Positions 24,284 to 36,868 of a stretch of 64,000 bases of DNA are shown one piece after another; position 1 is the stretch's first letter, and every line of letters starts with the position of its first letter. Position numbers and translations under genes: made by a program. The stretch spans positions 13,701,955 to 13,765,954 of the forward strand of contig CM055108.1 of NCBI GenBank assembly GCA_029204225.1, read 5' to 3'. The notes under the pieces were generated by a model. That model had not been told where the DNA came from and did no database searches. It was given only the letters and a program-made list of their open reading frames with translations. The stretch is from Diphasiastrum complanatum (Eukaryota > Streptophyta > Lycopodiopsida > Lycopodiales > Lycopodiaceae).

Positions 24284-26890
24284 TAGTGTGTTGATCATGT
24301 TAAGTTTCAAAAGGACATACTATTCTGACTACCACCTGAAACCTAGGTATGAATAATCCTGCTTGTGAGTTATTTCAGCATGTGTTCATATTGGTATTCG
24401 GGAATGGCATGTGGCATTGAGCATAGCATGTTAGATTAGTCCTACAAGCAAGCATTACTGGACTTCAATACTCTAAGATGCAAATACCAGCCATCCTACG
24501 AGCTATTATCAACCACAAAGGAACCAATCTGCAGGATAGCCACATGGTCATCTATACTGTCTAGAAAAGAACTTGGACTACAAGCCCAGCAGAAGCTAAT
24601 TATGCATAAAATCTTGAACTACTTGAACTGGCCAAAAAGATTGACCTCTTGAGTGGCAGCTTCCTGTAGTGATAATTTTGACATGATCCATCTCACATGT
24701 GCAAGGCCTATTTTGAAAATTATGAAGATAGTTGAAAATCACACTTCATGAAAATTGAGGTATCACATAGTTCAATATGCTGTCAACAGAGCTTTGAAAA
24801 AATGGATTCATTCGATTGCATGTACCATAAACAATCCAACGCTACATACACCTGAATGCGTTGAAGAAACTGGCTTCTTATCTGCTCTTCTCCTGTTACA
24901 TTGAACTCGGTCTATCATCAGCATAAATTTCTTTTGATAGATTTTACCCCCATCAAATCGTTCTTGCTATTATTCCTTTTCGACAAACGGTTTCGCTCTC
25001 AACAAAAGCCCTATTCACAAGTTGCCTTTGAACAAGTAGGATCTCAAAATTGGCAAATGATACTGCTATGGGGAACCATCTTGTCCTAAGATGTCATCGT
25101 GGCTGGTAGCACTGATGCTGATGGCAGCAATAAGTAGTTTGAGTCAATCATGTCTTTGATGAAAACGACTCAAAAATTCATTAAGCAATCAGAATAAGAA
25201 CTAAAAGAGATTATCCAACAGTTTTTTTTATCGAAACCGACAATTTTAGGAGGATACAGAGATCCTAGTGTATGAAATTCTTGCGGCTTGATGTGCTGAA
25301 TATAGACGTGTTGGCTTTATGACTTGGCTACTGGACCTACTCTCTAAATGGAATGAGAGAGTAGCCACCAAGGTATGTATGGGTGGCATTAGACTCGCTC
25401 AATATATCAACTCCTGGCCTTTGGTCTTTGTTGCTCCTACTACTCTCCTAAAAGGCACATTTTTTTACTGTGGCCGAGTGGAGTCAAATCCCGAATCTCA
25501 AGGAGACCTAACCTGCCACTTATGGGAGGACTCAGGGAATTCCCCTGATACAGATGTCCAGAAATATAACCAGCCAATGGAAAACGAAAACTTAAAAGGC
25601 TCCTGTTAAGCTCAAAGATCTCTGAGCAGTAAAACAATCCATATACATCCCTTTGGCAGACAAAAGCTTTAACTCGGAGCACGAAAGCAATAAGATATTC
25701 ATTTCCAATCCGGCACTACGTGAATAACGAAAGTACGAATGAGGATAAATAGAGCGAGGAGAATGACATTCCAGCATTTGAAATACATCTACGATAGTAA
25801 AACAGCAATCGAACATAAAATCATCTTCAGATTTAGGAGATCATATTATGCAGTACTAGAGGATAACTTGCGATTCGAAGAACACTCTATTGTAAATTTG
25901 AACATCATCAAGAGATGGCTGGGAGCCCTTGCTCACAACAAGCATCAAATCTTATAACGAGACAACTACCTGCGCTTTTGGCATTCTGATCATTGATATC
26001 GAAATTTAGGAATCTGAACAAACAATCTGCAGTCGATGTGGATACGTCATTATTTTATTATCTACAAGCGTTGCCACATGACGTTGAGTCCAATCAAGAT
26101 GCACTGTAGGATTTACTTTGTGAGTCTGAACATTGTAGTGACTTTAAATATGTATCAAAAACCCAAAATGGTGACAGAAGCATCTAAGTGGCTAATTCTC
26201 AGCACATCGTAAACAAAGATCTGTGACGATTGGCATGGGCCATGGCTCCACGAACAACAAGATCCAGTTTCCTGTACCGATACACGGATGCGATGCTGAT
26301 TCACATCCGCAAATAGATGATAAATCACATGCATCAAGAAAAATGCTCTCAACAGATTCTAAATGCTACAAGGCAATAGACAATGCCTTGACAGAGATGG
26401 ACCGAGAGCATGCTTATCCGTAACGCTTGGCAGAGAAAACGAAAGGAATTACAAAAGTGGAAGAATCATATCAGATTACGAAAGACTGCATTGCAATAAT
26501 AATATTGCATACCCGGACGGATCTACAAATCTTCACAGGAAACGATGTCCTCATAGAAGCAGAAATCAGCATCACGATCAGCAATCTCATCCTCTGCAAA
26601 ACCGCTCCCGATCAAAGAAAGACAGAAGGCAAAGCCTCCAGCCAGGAGACTGCAGATCCGATGCACGTTCTCTCGCCATCGCCTGAAAAAGGCTCGAGAG
26701 AGAGAGAAGCTAGTCACGGGCATGATCAGAGACGATGGAGACCCAAGGGCCAAGGGCTAAGGACCAAAGTCCAAGGCAGCCCTAAGCCCTAAGGGCCGAG
26801 GCCCTTGGGGGTCACATGGCCTCATGATTTCCAATTTCTGATGACCTACCGGGGTCCGACGAGACTTAATACCGCGGCAAAGTTCACGGC
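24284..26890. other. Unassigned region upstream of the RING gene
   Basis: No coding domain. It may contain the leader intron, first exon and promoter of the RING gene. A GA-rich stretch at 26694-26710 (CT-rich on the reverse strand) is typical of plant 5' UTRs. From 26730 to 26815 there is GC-rich sequence with repeated aaggnccaagg-like words. A tggccgagtgg box-A-like word at 25471 lacks a properly spaced box B. Confidence 0.35.
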
Positions 26891-26894
26891 CCTC

Positions 26895-27215
26895 CTGTTA
26901 CATTCCTCCACGTGGTACTAGGAGACACGTGGCAAAATCTCCGCCTCTAGGGAGCATCCAACGGTGGAGATCGTTTTGGCCATAGCGTGCTGTTGATGCC
27001 CGGACCGCGGCCCGATGGGCATTTTGGGGTTCCCCAGCGACCAAGGATCACGCAGACCGTAGGTCCTAGGACCGTTGGGCGTGCATTTAGTACAGGGGTT
27101 GCAGCTGCCCCGACGTACGACCGTTGGATTAAAAGCAGACCCTTGAGATTTTGGCATGTGTCAGATGCCACCCTGCATGCTTGGTAAACACGTGGCATTT
27201 CTTTATAGAAAGCAA
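26895..27215. promoter_or_regulatory. Cluster of G-box/ABRE elements
   Basis: Three ACGT-core boxes lie within 290 bp: ccacgtgg (26908-26915), cacgtggc (26926-26933) and cacgtggc (27189-27196). A tttatag word at about 27202 reads TATAAAG on the reverse strand. CACGTGGC is the abscisic-acid response/G-box bZIP site in plants. Position and orientation fit a promoter for the reverse-strand RING gene, or a separate forward unit; direction is not resolved. Confidence 0.45.
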
Positions 27216-27261
27216 AAGCTCCCAAAATCCCAGTTAATGCCAGCAACTACCATAAGTAGAA

Positions 27262-27708
27262 GCTCAAGCCCAGTGTTCGGGAAACCTTTTTGAGGTTTCC
27301 TTTCAAAAACCGATATGTGAAAAAGTTCTTCGGCGTCTATTGAGTGACAAGCTCTTACTTGCCCGTTTTCCTTTATAAAATCCAAGATTTATGAGATAAA
27401 AAATCTTGTACAATTTTTGCCATGCCGATTTTTGAGAAAAGATGCCGGTTCCATTCTTGAACTATGCCGACTTTCCCGAACATTGCTCAAGCCCAAGGTG
27501 TGTGCTCGGGAAATCTTTTTGACTTATCGTCGTAAAACGTACATTTTTTTTAAAGATTCTCAATTTTTTGAGGACTAATAATTCATATAAGTGTATAAAC
27601 ACTTATATAGAAATGAGTGTCATAAATTTCATGAAACCGGATTTTGAGAAATAATGCCGATTTCATTCTTATACTTTTGCCTGTTATCTCGAGCATTGCC
27701 ACAAGTTC
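27262..27708 (+). repeat. Degenerate tandem duplication, ~225-bp unit
   Basis: Unit 1 (27262-27483) and unit 2 (27484-27708) share ordered blocks: ctcaagccca, tcgggaaa(c/t)ctttttga, a gccg-containing block with ttgagaaa, and cattctt...cga(a/g)cattgc. A further agcccaag word at 27752 may start a third unit. Spacer sequences differ, so the duplication is old. Unit 2 holds a tataagtgt/acacttata palindrome. Confidence 0.6.
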
Positions 27709-28900
27709 TCCATGGGAATCAAGTGCGCAATAGGTAAGAACAGGAGTTAGAGCCCAAGTTCCCATATTCCTGAGAACCTAAAACGGGTGTAGTTCCAAAA
27801 CCCTAGACCTGTTTTCCTTGGGGGTTCATGTCTCATTCAATGAAGAAAATGCACGCCAGCTAAAAGGAACATTCTCTAATCACGAGCCTTGAGAGATTGG
27901 GGTGAAGGGCCCTCTAGCACTGATGCTTTATGAAGGCCTCTTTTATCCCTTTCACTTTGGAAACTTATGGGTGTCTTCATATAAAATTCAATGATTTTTT
28001 GTCAAGTAGTGGAGGGTTTGCTATGAAACTCCAAAGACGTGGTGCCTCACCTTTATCTATCGTTACATCCGACTGTCGCCAACAAGTATCTACCATTTTA
28101 TAGTGCATGCAATACTTTGATGTGTCGTGGTTGCAGGAACAACTACCTCACAACTTCCTGCACTAACTAAAGTTGAAACTTTTTTGGCTAGTGACTTGCA
28201 TCAAGCATTAGTTTTTTAGTAGCTACTCTGTTGGGTTTTTGCTTTGTTATACTCGCTTTGTAGCTTCTCAACTCACCTTATGGCCACTATACTATTTGCA
28301 TGCATTCCTTTGTACTTTGATGGGTCCCATCTTTAATTAACAAAAACAAGAAGTAGACATGCCCTTGCGTCCTTGTGTGAGGACATTTCAAGCATGATGG
28401 ATCCCAAGGACGACATCTCAAAGCCTCAAATAATGCCATCAACCAATAATTGTCATGGTGCATCATAAGACTACCCATATTTGACAGGTAAAGACCAATT
28501 ACCACCCAATTTTGAGCTCATGAAAGAACAAAACTAATGAGAGCTCTACATTTTGTAAGTAACTTTCTAAAAGTGTAATGATTTCCTATAGTATGTACAT
28601 TTTTGCCCATCCTATATTTTGTTAAGAACCACATCTACAATTTTTATTAATGATCATCACAAGCCAAAAGTTGCTTTTATGATTTGTAGTGCATAGTGAT
28701 ATCTACTATGTGAAGTAGCAGATGGTAAAAAGAAATTGCAAATTGTACTTAGTAGCCATATTCATGTAATTGAAAACAAATATCCACATCCATGTTAATA
28801 ACACTCGACAATGTAGGTAGACATGGAACAGTTTGAGCTCAAAGTTTAATTATGGCCCTTTCACCTTCAAAAATATATGATAGAGGTACTTCCACAATAT

Positions 28901-28901
<1 letters not shown>
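27709..28901. other. Unassigned AT-rich region
   Basis: No gene, repeat or RNA recognised. Confidence 0.4.

Positions 28902-28939
<38 letters not shown>
28902..28939. repeat. (CA)n microsatellite
   Basis: A perfect CA dinucleotide run of about 38 bp. Confidence 0.97.
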
Positions 28940-28940
<1 letters not shown>

Positions 28941-30780
28941 CTCGCGTTACATATTTCTAAAATGTGCTTGATGCACTACAAAAATATGTGCATCTTTCAA
29001 CATGGACTTTTGCTACTACCGACTATTCGATCCACAATTCATTGTCGAATAGTTATTCGACTACTACACAACTTATTTTCCAACACAACATTCTAGAGTC
29101 ATGGGAGTACAATGGCAGAATTAGGGAGAACCAGAATGTTATGTGTAGGGACTTTTCATCACCCACTCTTAGGCCCTATTTCCAAGCAAAACAAGACAAA
29201 TAAGATATGAGTGGATTCTTCTTTCATGTCATGCAGTAGTTCGATCCCAAGAGAGCAAAGCTTATTCTCAAAATGTTATGCAACCTTATGATAACAATCT
29301 AACTTAATATCGATTAACCACAAATCTCCATGAATCAAGCTCCTCTCTCTCTCTCTCTCTCAAATAGCAATAACAATCAAATCTCATATTAAGCAGATCC
29401 AACAATATTAAATTAAAAAAAAACATGAGAGAGATAGAGAAAGATGAGAAGTAAGGACATCCAATTGCCAAAATGGTAGAGTCTCCACCTTTTTTGATTG
29501 AACATAAAAATGGCGTACATGGTGCCACTATCTATAGTGGAGAATGGGCACTTGCCTCATGGTCTATTGGCCACGTCCTACCTCCCTTATTATTTGATTT
29601 CTATAAGAGGTGAGAAATACTTTTTATTCACTAACTTGATTTTTGGGCCTTTAATTGATTTAACTCCTATAATGGCCTAAAAATCACTTTTATTTCAATC
29701 TATCCATTGAAATAACAATGTGATCACTGGGTTGAATTTACACACGTAGGGTGTCAAATTCCTCACACTTATTCAACTAATCTAGATCTAAGATATCTAT
29801 GTATGAGGAATGATATATGTTGTACTACCAAATGCCCAACATCCCTCGCCAAAATTGGTGACAATCCCATGACATATGCATGCAAGGTCTTATTTTCCTA
29901 ACTTTGCTTGATGAAGTATGACACGACCTTCTTCATAAAATTGAGACCACCTATATTCTGGTCATATGTAAGTCGGTTGAAATGAAATTTACATGAAGGT
30001 GATCCAATTGGATCTTATGAGGATTTATCTGATTTGATAGCCTGAAAGAGTACTAAAAACTAGATATAAAAAATTGAGAAGTCATTCCATGATTTGTGGG
30101 AGAGAGTTGAAAGTGTACATAAGAATTTTTCTCAGTTATAATTTTGAGGATAAAAGTAGTTTAAGGGGGGAAGAATGTCATGTCCATGTCCTATATATAG
30201 AATTTGACATAATCCTAGACTTGGATATTTGGTACTCTAGTGTACGAGATAATTAGTTATGCCTCGTCATTATGGACTAGGCAATATATATAATTAATAA
30301 TCTTGTGAGGACTCAGTTACACATCTAATGACACTGTGTGTGTCTTGTAAGTAGGACCTTGAGATGCTTGTCCTTACACACTTTCTACAAGATGTATCGA
30401 CCCATGCTTCTAACATGTGTTTTGAATCTAGGAATAATTGTTAGTCCATGAATCAAGTTGAAAATGGCATCTCAATAGAAGTCGTTTGAAGGAATAAATG
30501 CTTAATGAGATGCTTATTTGAAATTTGAGTGGCATTCAAGGAGAGGATTGATAGAGGACTGCAACAAGATCCAAAGATTTATGTGTCATCAAGAATCCTT
30601 GTGACTAGAATGATATATTTGTGTGTCACATTTATGCCTATATATGGGGTAGAGAATGCACCCCATTGTGCTTTTAAAAAAAACATACTAAAATTTTTTA
30701 CATGCATGTATGGGAGGAATATGCCCATGTATACATCTTCCTCCCATGCATGCATGCATCCTCCTCCACTCCTTCCCTCC
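28940..30780. other. Unassigned AT-rich region
   Basis: No gene recognised. It holds a short CT run at 29342-29361 and no element domains. Confidence 0.4.
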
Positions 30781-30796
30781 CTCTAAATTTAAATTT

Positions 30797-30960
30797 CTCT
30801 CTCTCTCTCTCTCTCTCCTCCTGCCTGGCTGCATCCCTCCTGCTCCATCTCTCTCGCCCTCCCATCTCCATCTCTCTCGCTCTCCATATTTCCCTCCTGC
30901 GTACTCCTCCATCGCGCCCCCTTGTCTCTCTACCCTGCCGCTCCATCCCCCCCCCCCCCC
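30797..30960. repeat. CT-rich low-complexity tract ending in poly(C)
   Basis: A ctctct run at 30797-30818 passes into imperfect pyrimidine-rich sequence and a C homopolymer at about 30946-30960. The Ser/Leu/Pro and RE-rich frames across it are composition artefacts. Confidence 0.9.
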
Positions 30961-30990
30961 ATGTGCTTCTGGCTCAGTAGCTTCCACAGT

Positions 30991-31118
30991 TCATCATCTG
31001 ACACGTTCCATTCGAAAGCTTAATCTAGGCCAAATTGAACACCAATACAAAGGTAGTCGGGCATCATCATCTGACAAGTTCCATTCGAAAGCTTAATCCA
31101 GGCGAATTGAACACCATT
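30991..31118 (+). repeat. Tandem duplication, 73-bp period
   Basis: Copy 1 (30991-31046) and copy 2 (31064-31118) share tcatcatctgaca, gttccattcgaaagctta and gaacacca with few differences. Non-coding. Confidence 0.9.
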
Positions 31119-31940
31119 GCAATGAGCGTTGCAGAGCAAGGAGGGGTTATTTTGGTAAGCTTATGATTTCATAAATCTGTGAAATCTGAATAAAGCTTCA
31201 TTTGCCTTTGCTTCTTGCTATAAAATTTTATACTCTACAGTCTACTGCTAGGACTGGCCATCAACAAAGAGCAACGCATAGAAATAACTGTTCATTCTCT
31301 GACAGTAAATGTTCTGATTTCTAACAGCTGCTATTGTCTTGAATAAAATACGTACACTCAAATTACATTAAGTGAATGTTAGTTCTGAGAATTCTAGCTT
31401 AGATTTCCTACAGAACTGTGCAAAAAGTGGAGCTTGGAAAGCTTAAGCTTGAGTTTGAACAATCTATACTAAAAAGCGAAAACCGTAACAAATAGACCAC
31501 ATTGTCTATGCTGGAAACCCTATTCTACATTCCATCCATTAGATTAGAAAACAATTTTCTATATCATCTAGCTACCAAAACATATCTACGCTTCTAAAAG
31601 TGATCACAGCTTAGAAGTCAGCAAGCCATTTGGGAGTGATGGCGTTTGTGTAGGCTACTGTGGTTCTACCTGGCGGCTATGTGAGCGCACTCGAGGTTTT
31701 TAATTTCTGGGTTATCTCTGTTCTTTTGCTGATAGAAGGCACAAGGGTTTGCAGTAAGAGTCATGAGCTTGAATGGCAGCATATTGCTTCTCGATCTATC
31801 TCGTTTGTCCTGGCGCTATACCAACCAAACCCGCTCTGCTATGCTCTGATTGGATCACAAATGAAGCCAAGAGAAAGAGGATTAGTTGATGTGTTTATGT
31901 CAGACCCAAGGATGAGTGACTCGGCGAAGTAGACACAACA
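31119..31940. other. Region upstream of the dioxygenase relic
   Basis: A 90-codon forward frame (31660-31932) has no recognised domain and is out of frame with the dioxygenase coding sequence that follows. Possible decayed first exon or promoter. Confidence 0.3.
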
Positions 31941-31952
31941 AGCGTTGATCAG

Positions 31953-32395
31953 ATTCTAGTGTTTGACCTTGCAACTTTTCATGGCGAAAGAAGGGGTGCA
32001 CTAATGAAAGCCATCGGAGAAGCGTGTGAGGAGTGGGAGATATTTCAGGTAAAGGCTTTATCTACTTACTATACATCTTCTTTGTACATTTTTAATTGGC
32101 CTTCATGATTAGCAGACGATGCATAACCATGATGTTCGGGTGATCAACCATGGAGTGCCATTAAATGTTATGAAAATTATGATGGGAGCTGGCAAGGTAT
32201 TCTTCCATTTGCCTAGGGATGAAAAAATGCTCCATTACTCAAATGTCCCCTCACAGCCTGTTAGATTTGGAACCAGCTTCGACAACCCTCTACACGAGTC
32301 AGTTTTGGAGTGGAGAGATGTTCTCAAACACATAGTCATCACTTCACCACCAGAAGAAATCATACAGTACTGGCCGACAAGCCCCCAGCCTACAA
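31953..32395 (+). pseudogene. 2-oxoglutarate/Fe(II) dioxygenase gene, N-terminal remnant
   Basis: Exon 1 encodes VFDLATFHGERRGALMKAIG and EACEEWEIFQ, ending at 32048 with donor gtaaag. A 67-bp intron (32049-32115) ends at acag-like acceptor agcag. Exon 2 continues VINHGVPLNVMKIMMGAG, KVFFHLPRDEKM, then PVRFGTSFDNP and LEWRDVLKH. This is the DIOX_N domain of plant non-haem dioxygenases, nearest in memory to the feruloyl-CoA 6'-hydroxylase/DMR6-like group. The phase is correct, but eight extra residues separate FQ from VINHG. The frame breaks after YWPTSPQP (32388), where an adjacent frame continues with AYKYEAIN. The jelly-roll core with the HxD...H iron ligands and RxS motif is absent. Fragment or pseudogene. 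Confidence 0.75.
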
Positions 32396-33359
32396 GTATG
32401 AGGCAATCAACTTAAATTCTAGCTCAAGTTGATGTTTCTTCTGTAGCAAGAATCTAAAGAATTCATCCAATCGAAGACTGGGAGTCTTTTTTTAATCAGG
32501 GAAGCCACAATAAATTACATATTGGAATCATGGGCTATTGTTGATCATACTTAGATTGTATTAATAGAACTTAGATGTTCAATTATGCCACCAGATTTTT
32601 GGGTGTCATCTTTATCCAAGAGAAGGTTATAGGTAGGTGTTTTAAAGGATCCTTTTTGCCAAATTACTATCAAAAGTAGAGTCTCAAACTATAAACCCTA
32701 CCTTTCTTTTGGTCCAGAGCAACAATTGTAGATGAAACCAAGTAGGAAATTAAAAAAAGCAAATCAAGTCCAACAATGGAATGATGTGGGTGGCCGGACC
32801 CTCAGATATTCAGTTGTTGCAAAGTACAATCTCTCTTACAAAACTAGCATGTCCATATGGAACTTTTGTAAAACCAATTGAGATTTTGTTGTGGCAAGGA
32901 TATGTTGGAAATTAAGCCCACAGTTGCCTCCTTGGTGAATGATAACTTAGACAGCCAATCACTCGAAGAACGTCTACAATGGACTTCCAGCTGATCGCCA
33001 GCAAAGGGTAACCAATCCCATTATGATTTTAAGTTCAGATGTTAAGTTTAATAACTTGAAATCATTGAAGACTTGGCCATCTTCAAGGACTTCCACAAAA
33101 CTTGCATTAAGAACAAGTCTGTAGATTTACATTATTCTGCAGAAAAATACACTAAGTGTCGTAGTTCGCATTTTTCGCACTTTTCCGAAAACTGCAACAC
33201 TTACCTTCGACTTCTTTCGTTCAACTATTTTGAAGAAGTCAACCTGTTCACAGTTCAACAGTTTAACTATTTTCAAAAACCTTCGTCCCTTTTTTGCATT
33301 TTACCAAAAAATACAAAGAGAGAGAAAATTCCAGGAGGTCCTCTATTTTTAAGAGTTAA
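32396..33359. other. Unassigned region after the dioxygenase relic
   Basis: No jelly-roll exon or other domain found. Confidence 0.4.
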
Positions 33360-34243
33360 ATTGTTAAAGACACCTTCGCTTTTTTAAGGGCACCTTCACC
33401 TTTTTTGCTAAGAGAAAAAAAATGTCGAAGGTCATCTACTTTGAACGAGGAGCGTTCCCAGCCACTTCCCAAATTTGCGAAGTGAGAGAAAGCCACTTCC
33501 CTTACAAAGCAAAGTGAGAGAATTTGCAACGCCCTCGTCCACGTCAACATTCCCTATGGGTTGACAGTATACACTATGTACAGTTATCACTGAAGCCATA
33601 TACTTCCAAGTACAACGGCTTACCTAATTCGTTGACAATCATTGTAGATGATATATGGATGAAATCTATAAATAGATCATTCCAGCACAGATTGCATGAG
33701 TTGCTCCGTCCATGAGACGTATTATTTGAGCCTCCCAATTATGCCGTCAATTTTTGGTTGTAATTGCTATTTGTATTGTGCTTCAGTGTAATATAGCAGC
33801 ATCACATTTTTATCTGTGTACAACGTAGATGAATGCTTGTTGTGATTGAATGCACTTTCATTGTTGTTTGACTCGCTTGTTTACTCACTCTGATCAGAAT
33901 ATAGGCGTCTACGACTCCTCAGTTTCTGATCAGATGATGGTTGTCTTTGACGCCTGAGGAACTCGCGACATCATGCTGCTCTTCCATTTATTTTAGAACT
34001 ATACTTCACATTGAATCTGATTTCAGTAGTACCACACACAAACCATCTCTAATCTCTTCGGTGGAGTGTACTCTTGTTTTTAGAATATGAATCAATTCTT
34101 AAGATCCTATTGATCATCTTTAGCATAAGCTGTCTATTAGACTGTTTTTGCACCTAGCAGCCGATTAGAACGGGAGAGCTGTTCCGCAATATTCCTGCTC
34201 TCTTCTCTGTTCTCGTTCTTCCTATCTCCCTTGCCCCATCAGA
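33360..34243 (+). mobile_element. Candidate 5' LTR/leader of the copia element
   Basis: Non-coding sequence immediately 5' of the primer site at 34245. Bases about 33370-33430 (caccttc...tttttt.gct.ag.gaaaaaa) resemble the tandem units at 52414-52662. The LTR start cannot be set because the element has no second LTR in the window; the left coordinate is only the start of the similar sequence. Confidence 0.3.
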
Positions 34244-34244
34244 T

Positions 34245-34256
34245 TGGTATCAGAGC
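34245..34256 (+). other. Primer-binding site for initiator Met-tRNA
   Basis: TGGTATCAGAGC, 53 bp upstream of the copia gag start codon at 34309, in the expected orientation. Confidence 0.85.
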
Positions 34257-34308
34257 ATAGTTCAAATAAACCGAGAGATTAAGTTTGTTCTATTTGTATA
34301 CTGTTATC

Positions 34309-36868
34309 ATGTCTCATATAGGTAGCTCTTCATCTTCATCACTCAGTGAAGCTAGAGTCATTGACAAGTTCAATGGTTCTAACTTCTACATTTGGAAGTT
34401 GAAGCTTAGAATGATGTTGATAGATAGAAATCTTTGGGATGTAGTAGAAGGTGCAGACCTGAAACCAGAAGATGGTGATCAAGCAAAGGCCTGGAGGATC
34501 AAAGTTCAAAAGGCCTTAGCATGTATCACACTCAATCTAGACGACTCCCAAATATCTCATGTTACCACGTGCAAAACCTCTAAGGAAGCACTAGACTTGT
34601 TATCAAGTCTCTATGAGACTCACGATGTAACCACAAGATTACATCTTAGAAAGAAGTTCTTTAGTCTTAGCCTGTTTGATTCTACTACCATCACTTCTCA
34701 CATCAACAACTTCAAGTCCCTGTTAGATCAATTATCAACTGTAGGATGTTCTATTCAAGATGATGATGCCGTTATGACCTTGCTTTCTTCTCTTCCAAAG
34801 TCCTATGAGCACTTTGTGGTGATGATCTCTACACAACCGGACCTCACTCTTCGAAAGGTGATCGGTCATCTTCTTCAAGAAGAAATGCGGAGAAAGACTA
34901 GCAGCTTGTCCATCAAAGACAGATTCATGGCTCTATACACCAAGAAGAAAGACTATTCCAAGGGCAAGAATCAAGTGCAGCAGCAACAACAGAAGCCTCA
35001 CACTCAAGGTGAGCATGGTGGATCGCGCAAGAAGCTTTCTTGCAGATATTGCAAGAGATCCAATCATGACATCAAGGAGTGTTGTATCTGGATCTACAAC
35101 GAGGCAAAGAAACAGCAACAACAGCAGCAGCCAGACTCCTCCAACATGGCAAAATTCAAGGAGCAGAATACAGATTTGTTAATGGCTTATAGCACAACGA
35201 AGACTGTGATAACTGGTACATGGACAGCGGCGCTACCCAACACATGACCTCTCACAAGGAATGGTTTATGGAGTACACACCTTACAACAGAGACCAATTT
35301 ATCTACCTCGGAGATTCTAGCACCATATGCGTGGAAGACAAAGGAGCAGTGAACATCAGCTTCAACAATGATCTGTCCATTTGTGTTCCTAGTGTCCCTC
35401 ATGTTCCTTTGAAGATAACTGATGAGGGCTGCATTGTTACCTTCTCATTTGAGAAGTGTACAATATTCAAGAAAGATACTCCTCTGACTACATGCACTAG
35501 AGTCGGGAACCTTTACGTACTCTCTAATTCAGTTGCATTAGCTAGTATCTCTAATGAAAATGTAAACGATAGTGTTGTTCTGTGGCATAGTCGATTTGGA
35601 CACGTGAATACAAGATCACTTTCTTATATGCTTTGTAATAATTTAGTTGATGGTTTCCCGTCTTCATTAGATAGGAAATCTTTCTTTTGTGAATTATGCA
35701 TCTATGGGAAGCACTCTAGAAGCAAGTTTCCAAAACCACATTCCATCAAATCAAAGCATATATTAGATCTTGTACATAACGATCTCTGTGGTCCAATGCC
35801 AAATCCATCCTTAGGAGATGCAATCTATTTTATCACTTTCATAGATGATTACTCTAGATGGCCTACAGTCATGTTCATTAAGCACAAATATGAAGCCTTT
35901 GAATGCTTCAAGAGATTCAAGGCCATGGATGCAAACGTCTAGGAAAGTAAAGTCACTCCGAACTGATCGTGGCGGCGAATACATCTCCAACGAGATGTCC
36001 GACTACCTGGCTGAACATGGCATCAAAAGACAGTTCACTACTTCCTATTCACCTCAACAGAACGAGATTGCAGAAAGGAAGAATCGAACTCTTCTCAACT
36101 CAGCCAGATCAATGCTACATCAAGGACAACTACCTGCGAAGTTCTGGGCAAAAGCTATTGCCACAGCCTGTTACGTATAGAACAGATCTAGCGTTTGGCA
36201 TGGGCACAAGCCTAGTGTTAGGCATTTAAAAATCTTTGGTTGTATATGTTTTGTTCACATTCCTAAACAACTTAGAAAGAAGCTAGATTATAGGACAAAT
36301 AAATGTATTTTCATTGGCTATCCTGATGAACATAAAGCTTATAAAGTTTATGATCCATCCACCAATGTAGTATTTGCCTCTAGAGATGTAATATTTCAAG
36401 AACATACATACTATGATTTCAAACAACCATCGATAAACGATGCTATGTTATTTCATCCTATTCTACATAGCATTCCAACGTTGATGATTCTTCTACAAGA
36501 CCTGTAACTATAGCTACAGAAGCCGAGCAGCAGACAGTACCTGTCACCATACCAAACCAAGCAAGCTCGAACAGATCTGGAGAAGTTCAAGAATAAGAAT
36601 CAATGCATTCTGGTCAACCCACAACGTCCGCAGGTCCTCACGGACTTGGACAGTTCTTAAGAGGTATACACCTCAATCATTTTGGACTTTATCAGAAGAA
36701 CCAGAGAGCCTAGCCGAAACAATTAACTCCAAGGATGCTGTGAAATGACAATAAGCTATGAAAAGCGAGTACAACTCACTTTTGACGAATCAGACCTGGA
36801 CACTGGTCGACTTTCTCACTCACAAGAGAGTTATCGACAACAAGTGGATCTTCAAGAAGAAGCTCTCC
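34309..36868 (+). mobile_element. Ty1/copia gag-pol, truncated in RT
   Basis: Gag begins MSHIGSSSSSSLSEARVID and contains FNGSNFYIWKLKLRMMLIDR, LDQLSTVGCSIQDDDAVMTL and the CCHC knuckle CRYCKRSNHDIKEC. A one-base shift near 35200 moves to the pol frame: protease WYMDSGATQHMT, pre-integrase LWHSRFGHVNTRSL with CELCIYGKHSRSKF, integrase DLVHNDLCGPM, FITFIDDYSRWPTVMFIK and, after a break near 35940, LRTDRGGEYISNEM and YSPQQNEIAERKNRTLL. A TAG at 36178 replaces a Gln codon before NRS. The frame then continues HLKIFGCICFVHIPKQLRKK to 36507. The start of RT (AMKSEYNSLLTNQTW, VIDNKWIFKKK) is visible before truncation at about 36868. The RT catalytic box, RNase H and 3' LTR are absent. Confidence 0.9.

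Noticed and set aside
25465-25500. tggccgagtgg and gtcaaatccc as a tRNA or SINE promoter
   Set aside because: The two boxes are only about 15 bases apart and no cloverleaf pairing is possible.
26363-27246. Overlapping 80-120 codon frames on both strands
   Set aside because: GC-rich, repeat-word sequence with no domains; more likely promoter and leader DNA.
30688-31096. Frames of 80-130 codons rich in Ser/Leu/Pro or Arg/Glu
   Set aside because: Composition artefact of the CT-rich tract and poly(C) run; no domain or conserved start.
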